Shown here one piece after another: positions 10,257-18,374 of a stretch of DNA of 64,000 nt. The notes under the pieces were generated by a model, which was not told the origin of the DNA, did no database searches, and worked only from the letters and a program-made list of their open reading frames with translations. Both the position numbers and the translations under genes were made by a program. Source of the stretch: Angomonas ambiguus (Eukaryota; Euglenozoa; Kinetoplastea; Trypanosomatida; Trypanosomatidae); contig JADNSB010000030.1 of NCBI GenBank assembly GCA_019695575.1, positions 62,001-126,000 of the forward strand, in the 5' to 3' direction. The first letter of the stretch is position 1, and each line of letters opens with the position of its first letter.

Positions 10257-11784
10257 CTACGCGTCAATTTCCTGCTCAAAGAGATGGACGGCGTTGTCTA
10301 TCCGCGATTTAGCCTCCTCCACGGTTTCCCCTTTGCACACCATCCAACACAGTAGATAGAAACGCTCCGGGGGTGGGGCCACCCTATCTCCCGCCACAGC
10401 GGAGACACTATAGTCCACCAGATAGGGCAGCTCCGTCGGCACCTGTACCTGTCGGAGTACACCACTCCGGAGAGGGTACAAGTTCACCGATGCCGCGTAG
10501 CCGTCGGATGGGTAAAAGGCCTCCTTCAACTCGGTGAATGGAACTGATGGCGACGGTCCGTCTGTGAAGTGGCGCTGTAGCTGTTCCTTTACGGACATAC
10601 CCAACGCACACCGCACGAAGCACTCTCCAAGCTGCAATCCTCGGTAACAGGTGCGGATCATCGTGTTGGTTTCCGCACTCCCCATGCGACAGTTCACTTC
10701 AATCACAAACGCTTTTTTCCGTCGTTCGTCGTACTTGGCCTCAAAGTGCAACACACCATGAAGATCGTGTGAGTAGACCGCGAGGTACTGACGAAGGAGC
10801 TCCACCAGCGCCACCTGTGCCTCTACCGGAAGAGCAGTGGGGCACAGACCGCCTTGTTCGACAAAGTAGGGAGGGTAGGTGTCAAAGTTGTCGGAGATGG
10901 AACAGAACCGCAATACACCGTCCTCTACGACACAGTCCATATCCACCTCGTGACCCTCAATGAACTCCTCCACCAACACCACCATGCCATACTGCTCCGA
11001 CAGCACCACGTCGGGAGACTGGCTAGCAAACGGGACTTCCTCCGCGGTAGGATGGGGGGTGTCCCCGTTGGTTCGGTGTGGATCGCTCGGCTCATCTTCG
11101 GGGGGACAGCGAATACGATTGATAGCGCACAGGTGCCGGGAGTCGGGGTAGTGGTAGAAAGTGTGCCACATCAGCACCGCATGGGCGGCGACCTCCTCTA
11201 AAGAGGTGCACAGCTTGGCGAGGAGGCTGCCGGCACCAGGACTGGGCTTCAACACCACAGGAAGGGAGAGAGAACGCACTTGTGGTTCAATCGCCTCCTT
11301 TATGCTTCCCATCTGCTGTTGCAGTGCCTCTAAAGCGCCCTCCCCACACCGCACGATACAGTCCTTGATCCAGCCTGGCAAGTGGAGCACGACGCTTTGG
11401 GGGGAATGAATACCGTTGGACTGACAAAGACTTCTAAATTTACTTTTACTATTGTGCTCTTGAATCGCTGAGGGTGGGAGCGGGAGGGGTCTTAACTGCA
11501 TCCATTTCGCTAGCACGGTGGAGGTGAAGACGGCGTACTCGTCAAAAGAAATCACTGCAGACGCCGTCAGACCCTTTTCCGCCAAGAACTTTCGCAGCGT
11601 AGGTTCCAACTGGACTGCACTATCGGTATCTGCAACTAAAATGTGGTCAAAAATCCCGTCAAACTCTTTCAATGGTTTATTGGGATGTACTAAAACTAAG
11701 ACTAGCCCTAAGGACTTTAAATGCTGGTAAACAGGGGCCCTCGCCACGCTACTAGTTCTTAGAAATACAACTACTTTACCCTCC

Positions 11785-11786
<2 letters not shown>
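10257..11786 (-). CDS. ATP-grasp ligase, carnosine-synthase-like (509 aa)
   Basis: An ATP-dependent carboxylate-amine ligase of the ATP-grasp fold. The N-terminal about 110 residues form a Rossmann-like preATP-grasp domain (EGKVVVFLRTSS, then FDHILVADTD and SFDEYAVF). The nucleotide-binding lysine strand is VVLKPSPGAGS near residue 177. VLVEEFIEGHEVDMDCVVED lies near residue 272, and the metal-binding strand FVIEVNCRMG, with its Glu and Asn, near 360. The C-terminal lobe (VSAVAGDRVAPP and onward) resembles the ATP-grasp-associated domain of carnosine synthase (ATPGD1) and bacterial L-amino-acid ligases. The substrate cannot be read from the sequence; a dipeptide or amino-acid amide is likely from family knowledge. 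The frame extends upstream only to a TTG at 11843, through a dinucleotide repeat, so the first ATG at 11786 is the start. Confidence 0.8.

Positions 11787-11819
<33 letters not shown>
11785..11819. repeat. AT/GT dinucleotide microsatellite in a 5' UTR
   Basis: An (AT)n tract passing into (GT)n on the plus strand. It abuts the start codon of the ATP-grasp gene, so on the mRNA it reads as CA then TA repeats directly before the ATG. Confidence 0.9.
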
Positions 11820-12096
11820 CAGCAGTTGTTCTAATGGATGCAACCTTCACTTTCCCCAAGAAAGGCGAGGAAAAAGAAACAAACAAATACGAAAAAGAGA
11901 GAAAGGGAAAACATAGGATGGAGAGTCGGACTGAAATCGACGGTCAGTGGGTCAAACAAACAAACATGTAAAACATCAACCTTCGGGGGGAGGCAAAAAC
12001 GGTTAATTAAGCGGATATATTTTTTCGCTTAAAGTGTGTGAAAAGAGGTGGAAGAGAGAGAGAGAGGGAGGGGATGGATAAATTCTCCTATTCACT
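11787..12096. other. Intergenic spacer with strong pyrimidine tract
   Basis: The sense strand has a long pyrimidine-rich tract (about 11862-11910) and the first AG at about 11850-11851. That gives a 5' UTR of about 63 bases containing the CA repeat. The left end of the next 3' UTR has a GA-rich microsatellite near 12050-12066. Nothing else seen. Confidence 0.5.
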
Positions 12097-13332
12097 TCAC
12101 TTCCTGGTGAGTCGAGGCATGCGAAGACCATCGCTCTCCGACGTCACACTCATGCTTCGGTTGCTGCACGTCACTACAAAGTGGTCCACCTGAACCCGCA
12201 GTTGAGAATCCTCCGGACTCCTCCGAGTCGACTCGGAAAGTAGGCGCACCTCGAGGCAGTGGTGAAGAGCTTCAAGAGGATCGATAGAGGAGGGCCGGCG
12301 CACTACCCCCACCGGTGCCTCCTCTCCTCCTCCGCTAATACGCTGCAATCCTTCGATCTCCACCGTCACAAAGTCCACCTCCTCCTTCATGGTGGGGGCC
12401 TCTCCCTCCCTACTAGCATACCATTGGTACAGTGGCAGCCCTCGCAGTCCCTCGACGAGCTGAGACGCCGAAAGAGAAAACTCCGAGGTGAACCACCGAC
12501 GGTGCACACCACTAAAGGGGAAAAAAATGTCCCCATGGCCGACCGCCCCGCTCTCCTCCGTCTCCAACAGTCGCTTTAACTTTTGTTTTCGCTCCTGTAA
12601 CGCCCCATCCAGAGGGGCCTTTTCTAACCGAGCATACTCCTCCCTCGCCTCTGCCTCCAGCAGGTCCATGAAGTCCTGCACCTCTTCCCCCGCCCAACGA
12701 GGGGCGGCCACCCTTATGCGGGGGTGCTGGCCAAACACGGCCAAGACGCCGTGGTCTCGGAGAGCGGCGTGTGCGGCGGAGATGTACCGTGGGGCGTTGT
12801 AGTACATCTCCTCTCGAAAGACGTCACTAGCAAACACGATTAAATCCAACGACCCTCTACCAAACTGACCCAAGGAGCAGAGAGGGGGGCGGGAAGTAGG
12901 CACTACCGCCTTTCCAGCAGTTTCTACTTTGGATAAGGTCCCACTACTACTACCCGTACTGTCCTTGGCGGAAAGCGACAGCCGTTCAGTACCATCCGCT
13001 GCGGTAGAAGGAGACGACTTTACGGTATCGGAGGAGGTGGTGGTGGGATGCAATGGAGCGATGTGGGCGGAGGGAAAGTGCTGTCGAGCGCGGTGAAGAA
13101 TCCGTTTCACAGTGTTGTCGGAGAAATCACTCGGGACAGTGATCAACACATTTTTATAAAAAGGTACCGCCTGACTCAGGGCCGCTAACCACACATCCAT
13201 GGGCTCCGCAAACTTGGCCGTGCAGCCCCTATGAAATCCGTGGAGAAGGGGTCCGTAGAATGAGATCAATTGGGGTCGACGAGAGGTGCGTGGAGCGAGA
13301 AGGCGGTGGGTGGGACTCAATGCAGACCACAT
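12097..13332 (-). CDS. Methyltransferase-like protein with possible mitochondrial targeting (411 aa)
   Basis: The frame runs from ATG at 13332 to TGA at 12097. The first 25 residues (MWSALSPTHRLLAPRTSRRP) are rich in Arg, Ser and Leu with no acidic residue, which suggests a mitochondrial presequence. The middle has LDLIVFASDVFREEMYYNAP followed by YISAAHAALRDHGVLAVFG. This resembles the part of class I methyltransferases after the cofactor site, where helix and strand read 'L+pgG.l.v', as in trans-aconitate/Crg1-type enzymes. A clear glycine-rich SAM motif is missing upstream; KNVLITVPSDFSDNTVKRIL may occupy its place. Ser/Thr-rich low-complexity sequence interrupts residues of about 95-150. 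I treat it as methyltransferase-like with unknown activity. Confidence 0.6.
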   Translation of the reverse strand: MWSALSPTHRLLAPRTSRRPQLISFYGPLLHGFHRGCTAKFAEPMDVWLAALSQAVPFYKNVLITVPSDFSDNTVKRILHRARQHFPSAHIAPLHPTTTSSDTVKSSPSTAADGTERLSLSAKDSTGSSSGTLSKVETAGKAVVPTSRPPLCSLGQFGRGSLDLIVFASDVFREEMYYNAPRYISAAHAALRDHGVLAVFGQHPRIRVAAPRWAGEEVQDFMDLLEAEAREEYARLEKAPLDGALQERKQKLKRLLETEESGAVGHGDIFFPFSGVHRRWFTSEFSLSASQLVEGLRGLPLYQWYASREGEAPTMKEEVDFVTVEIEGLQRISGGGEEAPVGVVRRPSSIDPLEALHHCLEVRLLSESTRRSPEDSQLRVQVDHFVVTCSNRSMSVTSESDGLRMPRLTRK

Positions 13333-13620
13333 TATCTCCTATTATTAGGATGATGATTATTGCTTTTTTTTTTAAAAAAAAAAAAGAGAGAAAGTGAAAT
13401 GTCCTAACCACTGTGTGGGTGAGCAAGCGCTGTGTTACACGTATAAGACGAAAAAAATTAAAAAAAAAATAACAATGTGGATAATTTTTTTTGGTTCTGT
13501 AAAAAAAAGATTACACAAAAAAAAAAAACTTGTAAACTTTCACTAAAAGGTGGCTACAGTTTCCTTTTTTTTTTATATGTATATATATATACTTTAATTC
13601 TCTGTAAGTTTTCCTTTCGA

Positions 13621-14568
13621 TTAAGGATACGGCGCCAAGAAGCTAACATCAGGGACGGCCTGCTGGGGTGATTTCTGCCAGCTACTATGCGCGTGAAGAC
13701 CTTCGTTCATCTCATTGCGACGGATCGTCTCTCTCCAAATACCCGCCCTAAAGTATCGAGTATGTTGGGAGAAGCGCCATGGGGTGCCGTTGCGAGGATT
13801 GTGCCCCACAAACTCCGTCATCTTGGGGCCTCTCTGCAGCTCATCAATAAACATGTGCTTCATTCTCGTCCACGGGCGTGGCACCAGCGGGGACTCGGAC
13901 AGGCCCACCTTCATACCATAACGGGACAGGATCTCACGTGGGGGCTCCACCGCCGCCTGCACATCCTTGTGTGGTAGTTTACTGTAGAGCAGCCCACCCG
14001 GTCGTAGTTCACTGTAGAGCGAGCACTGCTCAATCGCGTCCAGCCCAATCCGCAGATCCAGCTCCTCATACGCCTCCGTCCCTTCCTTGACCCCTCCACT
14101 GAGCGACGGCCGAGGAGGCAGAGCAAGTTGAAAGACTTCCTCGGACACAAAAATAGGGTTCAACACGACGGGGGTGAGCTGACCGGTAATATAGACTACC
14201 ACCGGACCAGCACGAATCGCATTAGGGGCCTTCTCTCCCTCCGCTTCCGGGGTCTGGTTTTTCCTCGCCGCCTTCAGATAGGCATTTAAGTTGGACTCTA
14301 CAGGTACCGGGCCGTGCACGAGGCGGTCGGCGTAGCCAGGGGCAATGTACACCGGCTCCTCCACATAGTAGCCGGTAGGAAGACGGGAACTACTACTACG
14401 GAGGGCCTCTAACCAATTCATGGGGAGTACGGTGACGGGCAGTTGGGGGTCCACCATCGCCTCCTCCACGCGTATCGCTTTTTTATGGTCCCTGGATTGT
14501 ACCTTGTAGTCTACGTACATGCTGCCCATCTTCATTTTAAACAAGAACGACCGCGACGCTCGAAACAT
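13621..14568 (-). CDS. Unknown protein, probably mitochondrial (315 aa)
   Basis: The start is the ATG at 14568; the frame extends three codons further only to a TTG. The N-terminus MFRASRSFLFKMKMG is short, basic and amphipathic, consistent with a mitochondrial targeting peptide. The body is rich in Pro, Arg and aromatic residues (MNWLEALRSSSSRLPTGYYV, then GPVVVYITGQLTPVVLNPIF). It ends with a basic stretch (RFSQHTRYFRAGIWRETIRR). This composition is common among kinetoplastid-specific mitoribosomal or assembly proteins, but I cannot name a family. No membrane segment. Confidence 0.7.
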   Translation of the reverse strand: MFRASRSFLFKMKMGSMYVDYKVQSRDHKKAIRVEEAMVDPQLPVTVLPMNWLEALRSSSSRLPTGYYVEEPVYIAPGYADRLVHGPVPVESNLNAYLKAARKNQTPEAEGEKAPNAIRAGPVVVYITGQLTPVVLNPIFVSEEVFQLALPPRPSLSGGVKEGTEAYEELDLRIGLDAIEQCSLYSELRPGGLLYSKLPHKDVQAAVEPPREILSRYGMKVGLSESPLVPRPWTRMKHMFIDELQRGPKMTEFVGHNPRNGTPWRFSQHTRYFRAGIWRETIRRNEMNEGLHAHSSWQKSPQQAVPDVSFLAPYP

Positions 14569-14882
14569 TGTTCCCAAATTTTCTCCTACGGTTACGGTAA
14601 AATTAATTTAAAAAAAAAAGCACACTTATTAAACACAATCAAAAGTAATTAAAGAGAAAAACAAAAAGGGGAAAAAGGTATAGAAATAAATTCACCGTTG
14701 GCAACTACTATAAAATAAAGGAACACAAAAAAGGGAAAAAAAGACTAAACGACGGCATTTTGTTTTATATTTCTAAAAAAAGTGGAAAATAAAAAAGGTA
14801 CGGTCAGAAAAATAATTAGTTGAGGCATACGCCGAAACTAAAGAATAGTTATTTTTTGATCCATACAAGGAAACTATAAACA
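14569..14882. other. Intergenic spacer
   Basis: AT-rich spacer holding the 3' UTR of the downstream KMP-11 copy and the splice region of the 315-residue gene. No element beyond A-rich runs. Confidence 0.5.
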
Positions 14883-15161
14883 TTACTTACCAGGGTACTG
14901 GGCGTTCTTCTGCTGCTCCAACAGTTCCGCGAACTTCTGCTTGAAGTGCTCGGAGTGCTCGCTCATCTTCTTGTTGAACTTGTCGGTGTGCTCCTGGATC
15001 ATCTTCTCAAACTTCTCATAGTGCTCCTTCATTTCGGGGGAGAGAGTGGACTCGTCGGGCTTGTCGGCAAAGAACTTCTTGTTCTGCTCCTCCATCTTCT
15101 TGGCGAACTCCTGATCCAGGCGATCAAGCTTCGCGGAGAATTCTTCGTAGGTGGTGGCCAT
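14883..15161 (-). CDS. KMP-11: Kinetoplastid membrane protein 11, downstream copy
   Basis: A 92-residue protein that matches KMP-11 along its whole length: MATTYEEFSAKLDRLDQEF at the start, FADKPDESTLSPEMKEHYEK in the middle and QQKNAQYPGK at the end. KMP-11 is a highly expressed, helical, amphipathic protein of kinetoplastids, associated with the plasma membrane, flagellum, flagellar pocket and basal body, and needed for normal cell division in T. brucei. It has no signal peptide. The EFAKKMEEQNK and DKFNKKM segments are closer to Trypanosoma forms, while QKFAELLEQQ and the QYP ending recall Leishmania forms. The coding sequence is identical base for base to the copy 856 bases upstream, but the 3' UTR differs completely. 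Confidence 0.98.
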   Translation of the reverse strand: MATTYEEFSAKLDRLDQEFAKKMEEQNKKFFADKPDESTLSPEMKEHYEKFEKMIQEHTDKFNKKMSEHSEHFKQKFAELLEQQKNAQYPGK

Positions 15162-15204
15162 GATGATTGAATAGAATGAGAGAGATAATAAGCTGAAGAA
15201 ACTT
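14883..15204 (-). repeat. KMP-11 repeat unit, downstream copy
   Basis: A 322-base block identical by eye to 15739-16060, offset 856 bases. It covers the coding sequence from the last base of the stop codon, the 5' UTR and the predicted acceptor AG (15193-15194), and ends just before the pyrimidine tract. Sequence outside the block is unrelated. Confidence 0.9.
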
Positions 15205-15240
15205 AAAGAAAGAGAAGTAAAAAAGAAAAAAACGGAAGGA
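15193..15240 (-). promoter_or_regulatory. Trans-splice region of downstream KMP-11
   Basis: The sense strand has a pyrimidine tract (15205-15240) followed by TTTCTTCAG with its AG at 15193-15194. An alternative AG lies just upstream at the edge of the tract. The 5' UTR would be about 31 bases. Confidence 0.5.
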
Positions 15241-15496
15241 TTATTTTAGCGACTTAGTGTTCACTCTTCAAAGTAAGTGTATTTAATTAATTTTTGTTAG
15301 ATACACAAAACAAAACAGAAGAATTACGGTCGGATCTCTATAGACCTTTTTTTTTTTTTTTGGAAAACAATAATAACGAAGTTAATAATAATATAAATAA
15401 TAATAAATAATAAATAATAAAGAAGTAGAAAGAAAAAAAAAGGTTGAAGTCTCCAATAAGAAATTCCCCCATTTTCTTTTCCTTTTTTTCCTCTTA

Positions 15497-15537
<41 letters not shown>

Positions 15538-15738
15538 TATATCATTATATTTTATTTTTTTTTTGGTTTTTGGTTTTTGGTTTAACCAGTCCCCTTTTTC
15601 ATACCTCTTGTGTCCAAAAGGTATTAAAATTACTTACAGTACACAGAGGGTATGAAAGTATCTGATGCGCAGCAAGAAAGATTCATCCAAAAAAGTGATG
15701 AATCTTTATTATTTCTCACTTTTTTTTTTACACATTAT
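15205..15738. other. KMP-11 intergenic spacer
   Basis: The spacer between the two KMP-11 copies, holding the 3' UTR of the upstream copy and the splice signal of the downstream one. It contains T runs, TAA-rich sequence (about 15380-15420), an (AT)n tract and a short GGTTTTT repeat near 15563-15583. KMP-11 3' UTRs are known to influence mRNA stability in Leishmania, so the lack of similarity between the two 3' UTRs may matter. Confidence 0.6.
15499..15533. repeat. (AT)n microsatellite
   Basis: About 17 AT units in the spacer between the KMP-11 copies. Confidence 0.95.
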
Positions 15739-16017
15739 TTACTTACCAGGGTACTGGGCGTTCTTCTGCTGCTCCAACAGTTCCGCGAACTTCTGCTTGA
15801 AGTGCTCGGAGTGCTCGCTCATCTTCTTGTTGAACTTGTCGGTGTGCTCCTGGATCATCTTCTCAAACTTCTCATAGTGCTCCTTCATTTCGGGGGAGAG
15901 AGTGGACTCGTCGGGCTTGTCGGCAAAGAACTTCTTGTTCTGCTCCTCCATCTTCTTGGCGAACTCCTGATCCAGGCGATCAAGCTTCGCGGAGAATTCT
16001 TCGTAGGTGGTGGCCAT
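15739..16017 (-). CDS. KMP-11: Kinetoplastid membrane protein 11, upstream copy
   Basis: The predicted 92-residue product is identical to that of the downstream copy. The open frame continues upstream to 16143, but the extra residues are hydrophobic low-complexity sequence read through the pyrimidine tract. The ATG at 16017 gives the family's standard length and N-terminus. A predicted acceptor AG at 16049-16050 leaves a 5' UTR of about 31 bases. It is transcribed first of the pair. Tandem KMP-11 arrays are normal in kinetoplastids and are thought to raise expression and be kept alike by gene conversion. Confidence 0.98.
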   Translation of the reverse strand: MATTYEEFSAKLDRLDQEFAKKMEEQNKKFFADKPDESTLSPEMKEHYEKFEKMIQEHTDKFNKKMSEHSEHFKQKFAELLEQQKNAQYPGK

Positions 16018-16060
16018 GATGATTGAATAGAATGAGAGAGATAATAAGCTGAAGAAACTT
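15739..16060 (-). repeat. KMP-11 repeat unit, upstream copy
   Basis: The partner of 14883-15204, identical over 322 bases by eye. Identity begins exactly at the stop codon and ends at the upstream edge of the 5' UTR (AGTTTCTTC on the sense strand). Confidence 0.9.
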
Positions 16061-16087
16061 GAAAAAAAAAACGGAAAGAGGAAGGGA
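16049..16087 (-). promoter_or_regulatory. Trans-splice region of upstream KMP-11
   Basis: The sense strand has a pyrimidine tract (16061-16087), with the same TTTCTTCAG acceptor as the downstream copy at 16049-16050. Confidence 0.5.
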
Positions 16088-16275
16088 TGTGTTATGGAAA
16101 GAACCAATAGCGCAGTAATAATCACACTCAGAAATAGAAGCACAACTCTTTAGGACAATTCTTCCAACCCTATACCTCACGGAGGCACAAGACGGCTTTC
16201 CGTTGTAGTTGAGAATTTCAAAAAAGGAAAAAAAACAGGAAAAGTAAAAGCAGCACTATCCAGCCATCCTCTCCT

Positions 16276-16701
16276 TCATTCAATTTCTTCCACCGCTATT
16301 CCGTCGTACTCCGCTTTACCCCTCTCTCGTATCTCTTCTGCTACGTCCGACACACTCGCGGCTAAGGACCCCCGCGAGGGAAAGACCTCTCCTAACGGTC
16401 GCTGCACCGTAATAATGCTATCTTCTATGTAAAACGGTCGTACAGGGGAGAACACCTCCTCCGCGTCCCCTTTGGAGTATAAGTCTACTAGTGCTATACC
16501 GTAGTTGCGGTAGGAGAAAAGGCTACTACTACTACTATTATTATGATTATGATTCGCATGGGTGGGAGGTGGAGGTGAAGCAGCGCCAACGAGGAGGGCG
16601 TTATAGAGGGGCTTGGGGTAGCAGTGGGCGTGGAGATAGTCGTAGAAGGTTTCGACCTCTAGGTGAGTGGGTATACCGGAGAGTAAAACACGGTACACCA
16701 T
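16276..16701 (-). CDS. Small RRM-like protein (141 aa)
   Basis: The frame runs from ATG at 16701. The N-terminal strand YRVLLSGIPTHLEVETFYDYL fits RNP2 and the first helix of an RNA recognition motif. After an Asn/His/Ser insertion (about residues 45-62), YGIALVDLYSKGDAEEVF fits RNP1 and the second helix, and IEDSIITVQRPLGE fits the last strand. The aromatic residues expected at RNP1 are replaced (GIALVDL), so RNA binding may be weak or the fold may serve protein contact. The tail is acidic. It sits between KMP-11 and a two-RRM protein. I cannot name an orthologue. Confidence 0.65.
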   Translation of the reverse strand: MVYRVLLSGIPTHLEVETFYDYLHAHCYPKPLYNALLVGAASPPPPTHANHNHNNSSSSSLFSYRNYGIALVDLYSKGDAEEVFSPVRPFYIEDSIITVQRPLGEVFPSRGSLAASVSDVAEEIRERGKAEYDGIAVEEIE

Positions 16702-18374
16702 TGCAGCAGGTTTGTTCTATATTTTTTTTTTTTTGGGCCTTATGGAGTAGAAAAAAAAAAAAAAACGAGTAAGGGGGATAAAAAAAAAAAAAGACGTTTG
16801 TCACTAGAGTTGGATAGTAGGTAGCACCGGAAGTACTTCCATACAAAAAAAAAAAAATGCACGAACAGGGAACTATTAAGTTCAACTAAATAGATTCAAA
16901 AAAACATAGTTTAAAAAAAAAAAAGAATAATTTTTTTAATGATATTTATTATTAATACTTAACTTTCCCTTTTCATCTGTTTAGTGTTATTATTGTTAGT
17001 AGTAGTAGTAACATTATAAAAGTTACCGTTTACACCCTTCATGTACTGTTTTATTATTATTCTTAGAAATAATCATTAAATAAAAAAGGTTGTTGTTGTT
17101 GTTTTATTTTTTTTTTTCTGCTTTGTGAAAGATTGTGATAAAAAATAATAATAATAACGCTTCGGATTGTCTTCTTCTTATTTGTGCTGTTTTATTTAAT
17201 ATTCACAATTTACGTGTAAAACATAAATGCTTCTTTTTTAATTTCTTTGGTATTGAGTTCTCTTAAACACTCACCATAATATAATAGAATCACGTGTGAC
17301 AATGAAATCCCCCTTTTACTTACAATTCATTCTTCTTTTTTGGAGGGACAATATTTTTTTCGGTATTTTTTTTTCCTTGTGGTCTTCTGTTCTCCAAACG
17401 AAAAAAGGGCGTAAAGAGAGAGAAGAATACAGCAAAAAAAAAAATTGAAAAAAAAAAGGGGTTCTAGTCCATATAAATTCATTTATCACCACACATTCCT
17501 CTTCCATACACTGCCACAAAAACTTGAATAGAATTAACATCATCATGTTTACTTTCCAGCTCACCTTTCCTTCGCCATTCATCCGCTGCTACGCCAAGTT
17601 CATGCCACTCTCTCTCTCTCTCTCTAACACAACAAACAAACAAATAATAATAAAAAAAAACCTTTTCCCTATTTTTTTCTCTCGAAGCTTCACACCTTCA
17701 CCCAAAAAAATAATATTCCTTCCAATGACAACACTAATTCCAAACAACTCTGCCGAGAAACACACAGTTTCTCATAAAAGATGGCTCAGAATTCTCGCTT
17801 TTCTTTTTTTCATTTACTTCGGTTTTCTCCCCGTATTAGGACCACTCTCTCACACTGACACGTTATCTGCCATCCCAATAATAATAATGTTTTAGGACAT
17901 GCGTACTGACCTACCCTATTATTAGGATTATTACTATTAGTACTATTTTTTATTGTGCACTGCAGACCGGTGGCAGTGAGCAAGTTCACCGGAGAGAACA
18001 ACGAAGTAGATATGTATAAATACCAAGTTGCCGTGTTTATACTGCAAGTATTTCAATTATTTTTAAGGTTAAGCAAAGGGGTGGAATATAATTCTTGAAA
18101 AAAAAAAACCAGTACAACAGCAAAGAATAAAACAAAACCGAAGGGATTCAATTTGTAAATGCTCTTTTCCAGAAAAAGAAGGAAGAAATCCACACATTCA
18201 CCCACTCGCCTACTCTCAGCACAGCTATATCCCATGTCCGTTTGTATCTCGGTGTACGTGTAGGTAGAAAAATAGTGTAATCTCGTGTTCATCATCAGTT
18301 CCTTTTCTTTTCGATGAACTGTCCTTTGTTAGTTTGTATTTCTTTCCTTCTTTTTTTTTTTTGTTTTATTCCGC
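16702..18374. other. Long non-coding stretch, mainly the 3' UTR of the two-RRM gene
   Basis: At 1.67 kb this is the longest gap in the window. It is AT-rich, with many A and T homopolymers, GTT and TAA microsatellite patches and a CT repeat near 17609-17625. The splice signal of the 141-residue gene should lie at the left end (A-runs on the plus strand at 16721-16800). A small inverted repeat is at 17967-17992. Short frames on both strands are low-complexity and lack coding character. I found no tRNA, snoRNA or spliced-leader gene by eye. Confidence 0.5.
17967..17992. other. Short inverted repeat in a 3' UTR
   Basis: CCGGTG (17967-17972) and CACCGG (17987-17992) can form a six-pair GC-rich stem with a 14-base loop. 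It stands out in an otherwise AT-rich region downstream of the two-RRM gene. It could be an RNA structural element or chance. Confidence 0.3.

Noticed and set aside
14946-15170. Leu/Val-rich plus-strand frames over both KMP-11 genes
   Set aside because: Exact antisense of KMP-11. They are duplicated only because the KMP-11 genes are.
17524-17895. Plus-strand frame of 123 codons in the longest gap
   Set aside because: Opposite strand to every gene here, built from homopolymer-rich sequence, with no recognisable domain and no clear splice signal.
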